Of a DNA stretch of 64,000 nt, positions 44,201 to 56,200 are shown one piece after another. Every line of letters begins with the position of its first letter. Position 1 is the first letter of the stretch. This stretch comes from Eunapius fragilis (Eukaryota > Porifera > Demospongiae > Spongillida > Spongillidae), in NCBI GenBank assembly GCA_963681505.1, contig OY811991.1:2550671-2614670 (forward strand). Direction: 5' to 3'. The notes beneath the pieces were generated by a model. It did no database searches. It was not told where the DNA came from and saw only the letters and a program-made list of their open reading frames with translations. The position numbers were made by a program, and so were the translations under genes.

Positions 44201-47200
44201 GTCAGATGGGAACATGGAGAGCTCTTGGGCACAGAATAATTCACATTTACCCAAATTAATATGGAGACCAGTAGTGTCACTGTTGGCTTGCAAAATTTTT
44301 AGAGCTCTGGATACTGCATCTCTTGGTCCTGCCAAAGCCCCATCATCAAGATACCAACAGTTCAGCAGCATTTCTTTGCACTGGGGGTCAGCAGAGATTT
44401 TAAGAATGGTGCAGTGCAGAACGAGAGCAAAAAGAAGTGGGCCTAAAGGGTCCCCTTGTTGGACACCTGATGCCGATATTAACTGACCCATTGGATGCCA
44501 CAACTTTTGGTGCTGTGAATAGCACCAAGTCACCCATGGAAGAAGCTCAGGGAAGTGGATGGCACACTGGTGAAGGACTGCTTCCCGAGACACTAAGTTA
44601 AATGCATTTCGCATATCAACTTTTAAGATGGCAAAATCTCCATTATTCCAGTTGTCCTCAATAACTTGCCTAAGCTTATGCACAATTTTTTCGGTGCCAG
44701 CTGGACAAGCTACTCCAAACTGAAATGGATTGAAGAATTGTGAGGCCTTTTCCTTTGTTAAAATGCAGGCACATTTACCCACAAGGCGTCTCAAAATTTC
44801 TCCTACAGCGATTGGTCGAACATCCCATCCAGTGCCTTTGGATTTCAATAGAGATGTTAGATTTCCGCCAGCAAGATAGGGTGAGAGGGTGGTAGGGGCA
44901 TTGCCAGCGAGCAGAATATTAACCACCTGATGCAGTAGGCTCTCCATTGAGATTGGTAGTCTTGAGTCCAATGCATCAAGTAAATGCTGGACTCTCAAGC
45001 CTGATGGACCACATGCTGTTCCTTTAGGAAAAGTCCGTAGAGTTGCAGCAATATTGAAGGTAGGAGGGAGTTGGATAGCTGGTATAGAGGTAGGCACACT
45101 GGGAATGGTAGGAGGGATGGCATATGGATGTTTAGACTTCAATAATTTAAACATAGTATCATTGTTTGGTGCAATGCCATGGGACGTTAAGATACGACAA
45201 GCTTTTGAAAATAGCCCTTCCTCTGCACATGCAATTGCTGATGCCAGTTTCTTCTTATCAGTATCAGGATCTGAACACAGGTAATCTTTCACGCTGACTC
45301 TGCGCTCACCGCCTTGGCCCATAAAAGCAACTCCTTGCCGTCCTTCCAATCTTGGCACAATGATTCAACTGGAATCATATGCTTTCCCTTTCCCTTTCTC
45401 CTCGAAGATGGCAACACACATTTGGGCAACATAAGTAATCTGGTCCAGGCTTCGACAGAATTTTCAAAAATCACTTGCTTTAGCACTTCAGCGAGTACGG
45501 ACCCGAAGTGTTGACGAGCACGCTTAGGGATGTACTTCAAGGTAGGGCAGCGACACGAAAGGACTTCCTCAATCGACGGATAGGTAGCTTGTTGTATACT
45601 AGGAAGATTGAAGCTTGATTGGGATTGAGTGGATGAGGATGCTACTTCATGTGAAACGGATGTTACACAAGACTGCTTATGGTGAAAAAACCAGGAGATG
45701 GCAACTAGTTTGTTGCACGAAGGGCAGATGCAGAGACGGTTTTCAGCCAACCATTGCTGCGGAACTTTACCTGATCTATAACCAAAGGCATGATCCTGCA
45801 TGTGCTTACGAATGTGATTGGATGGAACTCTTTCACAGCAAGACACACAGCTGAAAGCTGGGACTACTGCCTCTGTTGGCCATGATGATGATATAGATGG
45901 CTCAGTATTTGAAAATGAATGAGTAGCAGCTGCGCAGTTAGGTTGATCAACCACTTCATGGGGGTGTTTTACAGCACTACATGTAGGCTGAGTAGACTGG
46001 GTAGTAGCTATATAGGACGCGGTGACAGTTAAACCGCCAGATGAAAGGTCTGTACCGGTAGTTGGTGGTGCATTATTATTACGGCAGCTTCCATGCCTCA
46101 CAGGGTGGCAGTCCTTACATGGCTTTCCTGCTCTAGCGCATGAGCACGACTTGCAACGTGCATGGGAACCATTGCACCGGCAACTAGGAGGATCTCGTTT
46201 CCGGCTCGGCATACTATTCATCGATCAACTATCACCAGGCCATCTTGAATTATTATCTGAAATTACAATATTCTGATAATGCATAAGATATACCAATAAA
46301 CCTACAGTTCTACTAACCTATCTGGACATCTTTTTTTTTTAACCATTAATTGCACTTCCTCTGTATCCTCCTGAACCTGTTCTTAGAGAGAGAGCCTCTG
46401 GTCTAGCCTCATCCAACTGTTGCGGTTTTTTTTAGAAAACTGTCCACTAAGTCTTTTGAAGCAGCTTCCGGGCAATCAGCCTCTTGCATGGCCCTAATTG
46501 GTAGAGGGGATCCCTCCCTTTTCGTGGCCACTCTAGAAGTGCACCTTTCAGCTTCGTCACCAGTTTGCCCATCCCAATCAATCAATGCCCAAAGCACTGC
46601 GTGCGCTTCTTCGCGTCGACACTTCGCTCGTTGGAACGCAATTTGGATCGAACGGTGGCAGCTGTCATCTCCATCTAACCACTCTGTTCCACAGCTGGCA
46701 AAATCAGGGTCCACCGCTAGCATTTTCTCTTCCTCATCTGGTTCTTCCAAAGAATCCTCATCAAGGCCATCCAAATATTCATCGAAACCTTCAAAAGAGA
46801 ATTCATCCTAAATCCTCTTCTGCCGCTGCCTTGTCCGCCATTTTTATTATATTATTATATTATTATTATTATTATTATTTTTAAAGCGGCAACGGCATTC
46901 CATAATAAAACAATTCATAAACAGTAATAAATGCACATTTATTATCACTATAATAACCTTAAAAATCAGTAGTATAAGGTGAAAAAAAGTGTTCCTAGGA
47001 TGGAGGCAGCATTCCCCCTTTGTACAGCCACTGAAAGACGTTGGAGCAGATAGCTGTAACTTTTTGTGTCACCGGTTGTTGCTGAGAGCCTGTGACCTAG
47101 TTCCTTCAGGAAGATCTGGGAAAGAGGACCAACTACTCCTGATGTTTCATAGGCAATAGGGGTAAAACAGATGCCTGGGTGTCCGTCCAGATATGAGTAT

Positions 47201-50200
47201 TTGATCTTTTTCAGGTCCTCTGCCTGGCTAGCGACAGCACCTGCTGCCAAAGTGGACTGTGCCAGGTGAGATGGGGCATATGTGTCAGAACAGGTGGCAT
47301 CCCAAACCAAAAGGTTCCCGTTCTTCCATGGGACCATGGTGATTCCATCAGGGCGTTTCCCATCTGAGCGGTCTAGGCCTGTGGGTTCTAGTCTGGATGG
47401 GATGTGGGAGGTGGTCAGGGCTCGATGGATAATTTCATTTAGCGCAGCATGACGATAATGATGACCAGTACTAAACCGACAGCTGAGACCATGAAGTCCA
47501 AACTGGTCAACTGTTGCACCACAATGCTGGCAAGAATGAGGGCTACATAGAGCTACTCCAAGGCGAAGACCAACTGCCACTCTAACTGTCTCATTGTCCA
47601 TTCTTAGGCCCAGTGAAGAGTTAGGGACAGCATGAAGCCAAGCACCAGACTCCTTCCTGGAGACAGCCAGTAGGCGAGCCCTAGTGACGGCATCAGAAGC
47701 TTGGTCTAACAAAGCTGCAAAGACAGCCTCTACCCTTGGAGTGTCCCATGCCTTTTATTATTATTTTTTAATCAGACAATTATTATGACAGATATATGAT
47801 ACAGTATGCACAAAACAATCTACCTACAGCATCAACATGCACAGTTTATAGGGAGCGGGATAGGATGGCTCGAGAGTTTGCTCTCACAAGAGCTAAACTT
47901 AGTCTACCAAATAGTTCGTTACACACTAGCGACTTGGGGAGACCCTGCCTGGTGGACAAACGTGTGGCAAGTCTTGATAGTGCCTGAATAGCCTCAGTAC
48001 CCCAACATCCATATGTCTCCACTACAAGAGGAATACAAACCCAGCCTAGTTCACTGCACCTTCCATCGTTAACCCTGTGCTTGCGGATCTGGGCAGCCAT
48101 AGCAGCCGAACCTGCTGTCACACTCGCTTCTTGAAAAACATGTGCATTCAGCGTTGATGTGACAGACAGGTCAAATGCTGCTGACTTACCCAGGACCTAG
48201 TTTGGAACCAGAACATCAGCTGGACGAGTACATTCTCTAGACCACCCTCCCATCTCTAGCTGTGGAGCAAGACAGGCACGGTGACAGAATGTCTCTCAAC
48301 TTGTTATGACGGGAGACGACATCACCCCCCAACTTGCAACACAGTGCATGATGACCATAAGCGTCCAAGGCAGCGTTGCACCGAGTGCAACTTTGACCTT
48401 GAGCAACTGGTATACCAAGTCACCATTTTATTGCCACCTGGAATTCAGAAGGCTCCAAGTGAAGGCCTATGCTAGGGGATGGAGTAACTGATAGCCAAGC
48501 TGAGGCATGAGGTGATGAAATTGACAACAGATGTGCCCTGTCGATTGGAGTGGAGTTACTAAACAATTTTCTTGAACTGACAATCCTCTATTTTGTTTGA
48601 CAGGAACTTCTGGGTGGTGGAGGAACAGCTGTTGTCTACAAAATCTGAAGTGAGTCAGGAGGATCAACAAGGTTGTTGTAAAGGTCTACAGAGTGATGCA
48701 AGTACCTACAAACCTCATAAGATAAGCCTGAATTGACAGCTGAGGCTAAATACGCAGCAGGAGAATGGTAGGACACACGTCGCAAGCCTAGACCGCCTCG
48801 ACTTAAACTAAGTTGCGCCTGCTGCCACGCAGAGTCAGAAGTGTCTACCGCAGTTCACTCTGCAAAACACTGCCGCACCTCATCATCAAATAGACTGAAG
48901 GCATCACCAGCTAAAGAAGGTGGGATAGTTCTAGCCAGATGTATCAGCCTACAAAACCCTCCACATTGACGAAGTAGAAGCATCGCAAGATGAGGATCTG
49001 AAGAACCTACCTGGGCCAATTGCTGGAGCAACTTGGAGGCATCTGTACGCTTTTGAGCAATATACTTGGCACAGAACAAAAGATCTCCTATTGGGGCCCC
49101 TAGTATATCGAAATGAGGCACGTTGGATTTTTTCATTTCATTTGGGAATCTACTGAGATCATTGACACTGAATAATTCACATTTAGACAGGTTGATATGA
49201 AGGCCAAGAGGTCGACCCAAGTCTGTTATGATGGAAAGCACATTATTATTATTATTTTATTATTATTATTGAGTCCATATTATTATTATTAAATTACATG
49301 TCAGTCCTTTTCCTCCAGAAATGAAAAGATCATCTCACCCTAATATTGTTATTTTGGGCATCCCGATTGGTGACAAGGCTTTTTGCGCCACCTTCATTTC
49401 GGAGAAACATGATGAGGCCAAAGCTCTTCTGCTCATACTAGAGGAAGTAAGTGCAGTCGACCCACATGTGGCCTTTTCCCTCCTACGTCAATGTGCGGGA
49501 TTCTGCAGGCTGGCCCACCTTGCTCGTGGCACGCCACCCTCCCAGGCTATATCAGCCCTTGAGGCCTTTGATCATGACATCCGAGCTACCTTCTCCAAGT
49601 GGGTCATTCTATGGCAGATCACCCGATGGAAATGCTATTTTTCCACCACACCCCCTCAGATTTGAATTATAGTTTGCAGATCTGTTTAGTATATTAGGGA
49701 AAGTACGGCCACCAATTATCACATCTGTATCTTTATCAAATCTTGAGAATCTTGATTATTAATTATTCATTTCTTTTTTTACCCTTTCATCTTTAAAATT
49801 CATATCCCTTTAGCCATTGGTCACAGAGTACAGTGCAAGGTATCATTGAGAAGCCAAATCCATGGCAAATTATACTATTGAGTTATTTTAATTATTTCAT
49901 GACGTTTATTAACCATTAAATTGTAACACAAAGTTTGGCAGCTCATGGCTATGAAAGGACAAGCTTTTATTAAAATGTTTTATTTTTCCAGTAAAGCCCT
50001 AACATCATAGAGTATAAAATGTTATAAATTGGACTGGCTAATCTTATTTACAAAAAACTATAAATGTTTGAAGTACAAGCATTTCGTTTTGTATGCACCT
50101 TGATGAGATGGTACATATGGCTTCATCCTTTATATGGTGCATTATCAAAACAAATGAAGTTTTTTATTGTTTCAAATTTGATTTCCCAGCCAAAAATAAT

Positions 50201-53200
50201 CAGTTAACATAGAGGTCTTAACATAAAGGCAAATGTCAGGTCTACATTAAAAAAAGGTACAAGCTGTTTGAGCCTTTGTCAATGATCCATGTGAAATAGT
50301 GTATCCTTTGGGACTGGTCAAGCTAGGTGGGTCAATGGTGCAAAGAATGTCACTTTCCTCAATCCAGCACGTATCATCACTTTCAGGGAAAACAAATACA
50401 AATTGGTTCATACCACCACTGGGGTGCATGAACCTGATTAGTAAATCTCCAAACTCTTCAGAGATATCATTGACTGTACCATACCACACTTTTTTATCAT
50501 ACATACATGCTACATAGTTGCCTTTGACTACATCAGAGATGTCAATTTGCAACGCCTCCACAATGCTGACTACTCTGGCCCTTGGTCCTGAGGAAACTTC
50601 ATGCACTGCCAAAGTAGTTGTGGAGAGTGGAACATATCTATGATACCTCTTGAGTACCCTTGAGAGTGTTGCTTACGATGCGCCATTCAAAAAGCAATGT
50701 AGACTACTGCCACCAACTAATCACAATATAACTACTCAGGATATAAGCTGTATATAATGATCACTTATCAGAAAGAACACTCACACAAGAACCCCCCCCC
50801 CCTTTAAATAGCTGTATTTTAAAAGGTTCAGCAACAGGTCAGATCTAATGAATAGGGTTCTACACCTCACTTCATTTGCCTCCATTCAGTGTAGGGACAA
50901 ACCAAAGCATGAACCTAATTCATGGTCTCATGTAAGGCTTCACACTTTATTGTGTTTACATTGCAACCACAGCATTTCATTGCTGTCATGGAGTGCTCTA
51001 TGTCAATAACCTTTGTCATTTGAAATACTCAATAACCAAATAATTAGCCACTCCTATTTTGATTTTAAATAACTCTATGATGATACAACCTTGTAATGTA
51101 TTATCTCTTACACTGCGAGATTTTGTCCCTTTTTACTGGGATGTGCCGCAAAAATAGAAATTCATGTTCTGGTTAATTAACCTCCCAAATTATTATTTCA
51201 AGTATGTGTTCAGATTGTTTGATGCTTCAACTTCTCAAATATACCTTGCATTAAATTATGTGACTAATCATTACAGAGATATTAGCAGTCAAAGATTTAG
51301 GGTAAAGAAATAAATAAAACAATGATCACACCAAATCTTGAAATCTGATAAAGATTATAATGGGATAATTGATGTAGTTCCTTTCCCAGTCGTGGTAAAC
51401 ATATATACCCAATTTCATCCAAATATGAGACTGTGTGGTGTTATTGACCGGGTGATCTGCCATAGAATGACCCAAGTGCACAGCAGTTGACACCTCCAAT
51501 CAGGCCTGGCAACAGGCAGAACTCAGCTTAGGCAGGGGTGGCCTGGGCATGCGCTCCCTGAGTCGGCATTCACCAGCTGCTTACATCGCCTCTCTGAGCT
51601 CCTCTGGTGCTGGTCCATTGTCCCAAGAACACCTTATCCATGCAGTTGAGTTGTTTAACTCACTTGTACCTTTATCTGAGGCGGTCAGCATAGAGGAGGT
51701 GTTAATATCCCCTTTCCATCAAAAGGTGCTGTCCTGCAAGATTGACAACCATCTGTTTAATACACTCTATGAGCAATCTTCTGCCGCAAATAGAGCACGC
51801 CTTCTCTCTGTCTCCTCCCCTCATGCTGCATCTTGGGTGTCAGTCATTCCCTCCGAGGGGCTAGGCCTTCATCTCCAGCCTTCAGAGTTCCAGGTGGCCA
51901 TTAAGTGGTGGCTGGGCCTAGACACCTCATGTGGCTCAATTTGTCCTCTGTGTCCTGGGAAAGTACTTGATCCCCTTGGCCATCATGCACTCACCTGCAA
52001 GCGTGGTGGAGATGTAGTAACCCGCCACAATAAACTACGTGACACCCTTGCTGAGACCTGTCGCAGGGTGCACCTGAGTGTTAAGGTGGAGGCAGGAAGT
52101 AACCTCTCCAAAGACCATAGCCACACTCGCCCTGCAGACATCCTAGTACCCAACTGGTCTTTGGGTAAGCCAGCAGCCTTTGACTTGTCTGTGACGTCAC
52201 CGCTTAACTCCAATATTTTACTTGAAGCGGGATTCGAAGCAGGTCAGGCTGCCAGAGCTACCGAGGAAAGGAAGCATGAAGAAAATGATGCCAAATGCAA
52301 GGAACTAGGGTGGGTTTGCGTCCCCATGGTGGTTGAGGCATATGGTGCTTGGGGGACAGAAGCAATGGAGTCTTTTTCTCTTCTGGCTTCTCGCCTTGCA
52401 ACTAGCTCCAACAGGGCTAAGGCTGAGGTCCTAGCTGCCTTATATGGGAGGCTGAACCTCATACTAGTTAGAGCCAATGCCACAGCCATCCTCTCCAGGT
52501 GTTTTGTCCCTGTCTAGTACCTATAGTAGGGTGCATTTAATTACCTTACTGCTGTATATTCGTGTATCTATACTCCGTTATATAATTGCAATTATATTAA
52601 TAATAATAATAAATATAAACTACACAAATGCAACAATAACCAGACACAAGTCACAAAACAACATACACACTCAAATGTATTCCTGAAGATGGTAGGAAAG
52701 TCGGCACAAAATAGCCCTCACATTTGCCCTAACTAAATGGAGATTGAGCCGGCCATACAGTTCAGACAGAACCATAGATTTGGGCCTGGATGAAAACGTG
52801 GCTAGGCGAGAGGCCAACATGGAGAACGCCTCCAAAGCCTCCTTCCCCCATGCTCCGTATGATTCCACTACCAGAGGAATACAGACCCATCCAAGATCAC
52901 TACATTTAGCATCATTAGCCTCATGTTTTCGGAGCTCAGTGGCATGTGCAGCTGCTCCAGCAGTTACTCCCGCTTCAGAAAGAATTTTGGAGTTTAGCGG
53001 TGATGTAACTGATAAATTACAGGCTGTAGTTTTGCCCAGAATCCAGTTGGAGATGAGAATTATTAATATATATTCAGTCTTGATAATAACACACTATCAC
53101 TATTGTCTGTCTCAGATAATAAGAGAGTTCATGAATTTATTTTTTCATTAAAATCAGTTGTGACCACGCCCAAAATCATGCACCAATAACCTGTATTATG

Positions 53201-56200
53201 ATTACTATTTGTGATATAATGAAAGAAATGTTTTCAGCAAGTATGTCTCAGTAACAAAAGCGCAGGAAAGACCACTACGTATCCTCTTCGTCTCTGTTGT
53301 GAGAGTTTGTGGCCTCACCATCTGAACTGGAGCCAGTATCGTGACCCGCATCATCCTCATCCTCATCCTCAGATGTGTCCTCACTGTCTTCAAGTAGCAT
53401 TTCATCAGCTTGCCACTGTTGAGTTGCATATTTCCAAGTATGACGATAGGAAGCGCCCCAACTTGCTGCATCTTGCTGTCTGATTTTATCCTCAGCAAGT
53501 TGTTTGATATGTGACATAGTGAATTCTCGATTATTCTCTCGTACATAGCGCTTTATTTGGCCCCACATAAGTTCAATTGGGTTTAACATGGGATGAGCCA
53601 CAGGCAAAATAAGTAGGCGGATATCGGTTCCATTTGCTGCATTATATGCATCAATCCAGTCTTGCACAAGATAGCGAGATTTGGGTGTTAGCTCTTTTGC
53701 AAGAGCATACAGCATTTGCTTTGTCCAGCCTTTGTTTTTTTTGAGGACGACCAGATGGACCAATAACAATCATTTCCTCTGTAAGGAAACGATCTTTCGT
53801 CATCAAAATGCCATTGTGGTCTTTGGCACAATGAGCAACCAGCCAATCAATCAATTGTGCACGCTTCATGCTTGCTGTGGCCGCTTTTGTATCTTCTGTA
53901 AGCATGGTGTGATAAGGTGCACGGTCTATAACAATGCAGCTATTGGGGGATATATAAGGCAACAGGTGCTCATGTAACCAGTGCTGGAAAATCTCACCAT
54001 TCATTTCGGAGTGATAATCTTCAGACTGCACATGACCTTTCCACATCTTCACACTGGCATCAACCCAACCATCCTTGGACCCAGCTCCTATCAGGATCCA
54101 ACGTTCCCCCTTTCCACTTGGTACCTTCAGCTCACAGTCACATGTACCATCCGTCCAACAGTGTGATGGTACCATATTTTTGTTGAGCCAACTTTCATCC
54201 ATGAAGATGAATGCCCGACCTTGCTGTGCATATTCAAAAAAGAACTTGAGATACCACGCACGGCGTTGCACATTACCAGGATCCTCATACATCTGTAAAT
54301 AATGCTTATCTTCACGTCTGCGAAAAGTGATGCCACAACGCTTTGTCAAAGCACGATGAAGTGTGGAACGACTCCACCCCCAGCCAGGGTTATCTTGCTT
54401 TATACGCATCAACAAAGAATCCAGGTGGATAGGCTTCTTGTCGAGCACAAGCGCTACGAGTGCAGGGCGAATTACAGCAGCATCTTCGTCATCCATTTTC
54501 ATTCCTTTGCTGCGCATCTCTTTTTGTCCACCAGTGGGCATCTCACTTTCATTCTTGTTCAACAAACGGAATAGAGAGGCTTTGGATATACCAAGATAGT
54601 GGGCGGCACGATCCCGAGCACGAGGAAGCCCAAAAGTGTTCTGATTACTTTTCTTTTCAGCCTCACATACTTGAGAAACATTCATTACGAGTTTGTGACA
54701 GCAATCCCTAAACACTCGAGTAACCCGTTGTCGTTTAGCAACACAATGACGCTTGGCAGTTTGTACCGCCATGACAGTGCAAAGAGACGTCACGTGATGT
54801 TTAAATGAATAATATTTGTTATCCAAAAAATACATACGTTTTTGTTGTGTTATATTTCTATAACCATACACCGCGCATGCAACGAATATGTTTAATAAGT
54901 AGCAGCAAGCCTTACTTAAATATATGCCAGGTTTGAAGCTAATTGACCAAAGGTTTCTTGAGATAATAAGGTTTCATACTAAGATACCTTTTTGCTTCAT
55001 ATGCACAACCTAATCCTAAAACTTGATAATTTTAATAAACTAGTACATAGAGATGTGCAATAGAAATATGTGGTAAAATATTGGGCAATTAGTTTAATTT
55101 CGTTTGTAAGATACAAATGATATTATGGATGCAAAATAACTCTCTTAGTGCTTGAGATTGACAATAAGTACAATTAAACTACTAATAGCAAGTTAGGAGG
55201 GTGGAAGCTCTCTGGCCAGGATGGCTCTAGCAATGGACCGAACCAGGATCACATTCATCCGGCCATAAATTTCAGCCACAATTACTGCCTTGGGGGAGGA
55301 CTGGTGAATGGCTAGGAAGGATGCCAGTCTGGAGAAGGTATCATGTGCCTGCTTGCCCCAATTGCCATAAGTCTCACTGCCAATGGAATGCAGGACCAGC
55401 CCAACTCTTGGCACTTGGGTCCTTTGGAGTGGAGCTTGCAGGTCTCTGCTGCCAGGGCTGCCGCACCAACCTGGTGACATGATTCACCCAAGATGACAGA
55501 GCAGAGTGGTGAGAGGTAATGGTCAGGTCTAGTGCCGCAGGTTTGCCTCTGTCCCAGCAAGCAATGAGGATGTCAGCAAGTCTGGTGTGGGCAAGGTCTC
55601 TGGTGAGACCATGACCTCTCTCCACACTCACACTCAGGTGGGCACGATGACAAAGGTCAAATACCTCATCCCTGGAAATGATTATGGCGTGTGACCACAT
55701 CCCCCCCCATCCCTGCAGGTCACAGCATGGTGACCAAAAGGATCAAGAGCAGTATCAGGGCAGAATGGGACATGGACCGACCAGAAGTTCTAACCCCAGC
55801 CACCACCTAATAGCCATCTGGAACTCATTCGACTCCAGGCACAAGCCCAAACCAGGGGAAGGGACCACTGATAGCCAAGAGGAAGCATGAGGAGCAGCCA
55901 CTGACAGGAGGCGAGCTCTGTTAGCTGGAGAGGAGGATTCCAACAAGATGTGGAAATGTTGGGCTTGGATCAATCCTGACAAGACCTTGTAGTGAATGGG
56001 AGACTCCAGAGCAGAATTGACTGTAATGGCATTAAAGGGGGAGACCTGAATGTTAAACATTGCCACCGCCTGTTTTAGGTGGATGTTATCAGCCTTGCCA
56101 AAGCCGGAGAATGACAGGGAGGCAATGAATGCTGCAGCATCATGGTGAGAGAGGGAGCAAAGACCCAGACCCCCAAACTTTAGTCCTAGCTGTGCCTGGC

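Larger units (their letters stand above)
42739..46246 (-). mobile_element. Family A reference copy A20, near full-length RLE non-LTR retrotransposon
   Basis: About 3.5 kb. A short 5' leader (46246-46222) is followed by the N-terminal frame 46221-45289 and then 45358-42860, a 120-bp UTR and (TAA)n tails at about 42799-42815 and 42758-42777. Order of domains: CXC-like Cys cluster, C2H2 finger, C2HC finger, linker, RT, CCHC knuckle, RLE, conserved C-terminal domain. The two frames come from one ancestral ORF (see the findings). Its 5' end joins the tail of B6. Confidence 0.93.
49290..52613 (+). mobile_element. Family A copy A23 on the plus strand, split by a DNA transposon
   Basis: The 5' part 49321-49600 has NIVILGIPIGDKAFC and LLRQCAGFCRLAHLARG, ending in ATFSK at 49600. 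The 3' part resumes at 51474 with CTAVDTSNQAWQQAELSL in the same frame once the insert and one copy of its target repeat are disregarded. The tail (ATA)n at 52590-52612 is on the right, as expected for plus orientation. The only inverted copy within the array. Confidence 0.92.

Noticed and set aside
42860-46221. A two-ORF design (ORF1/ORF2) or programmed frameshift for A20
   Set aside because: Copy A25 reads through the same point in one frame, so a lesion is the simpler explanation.
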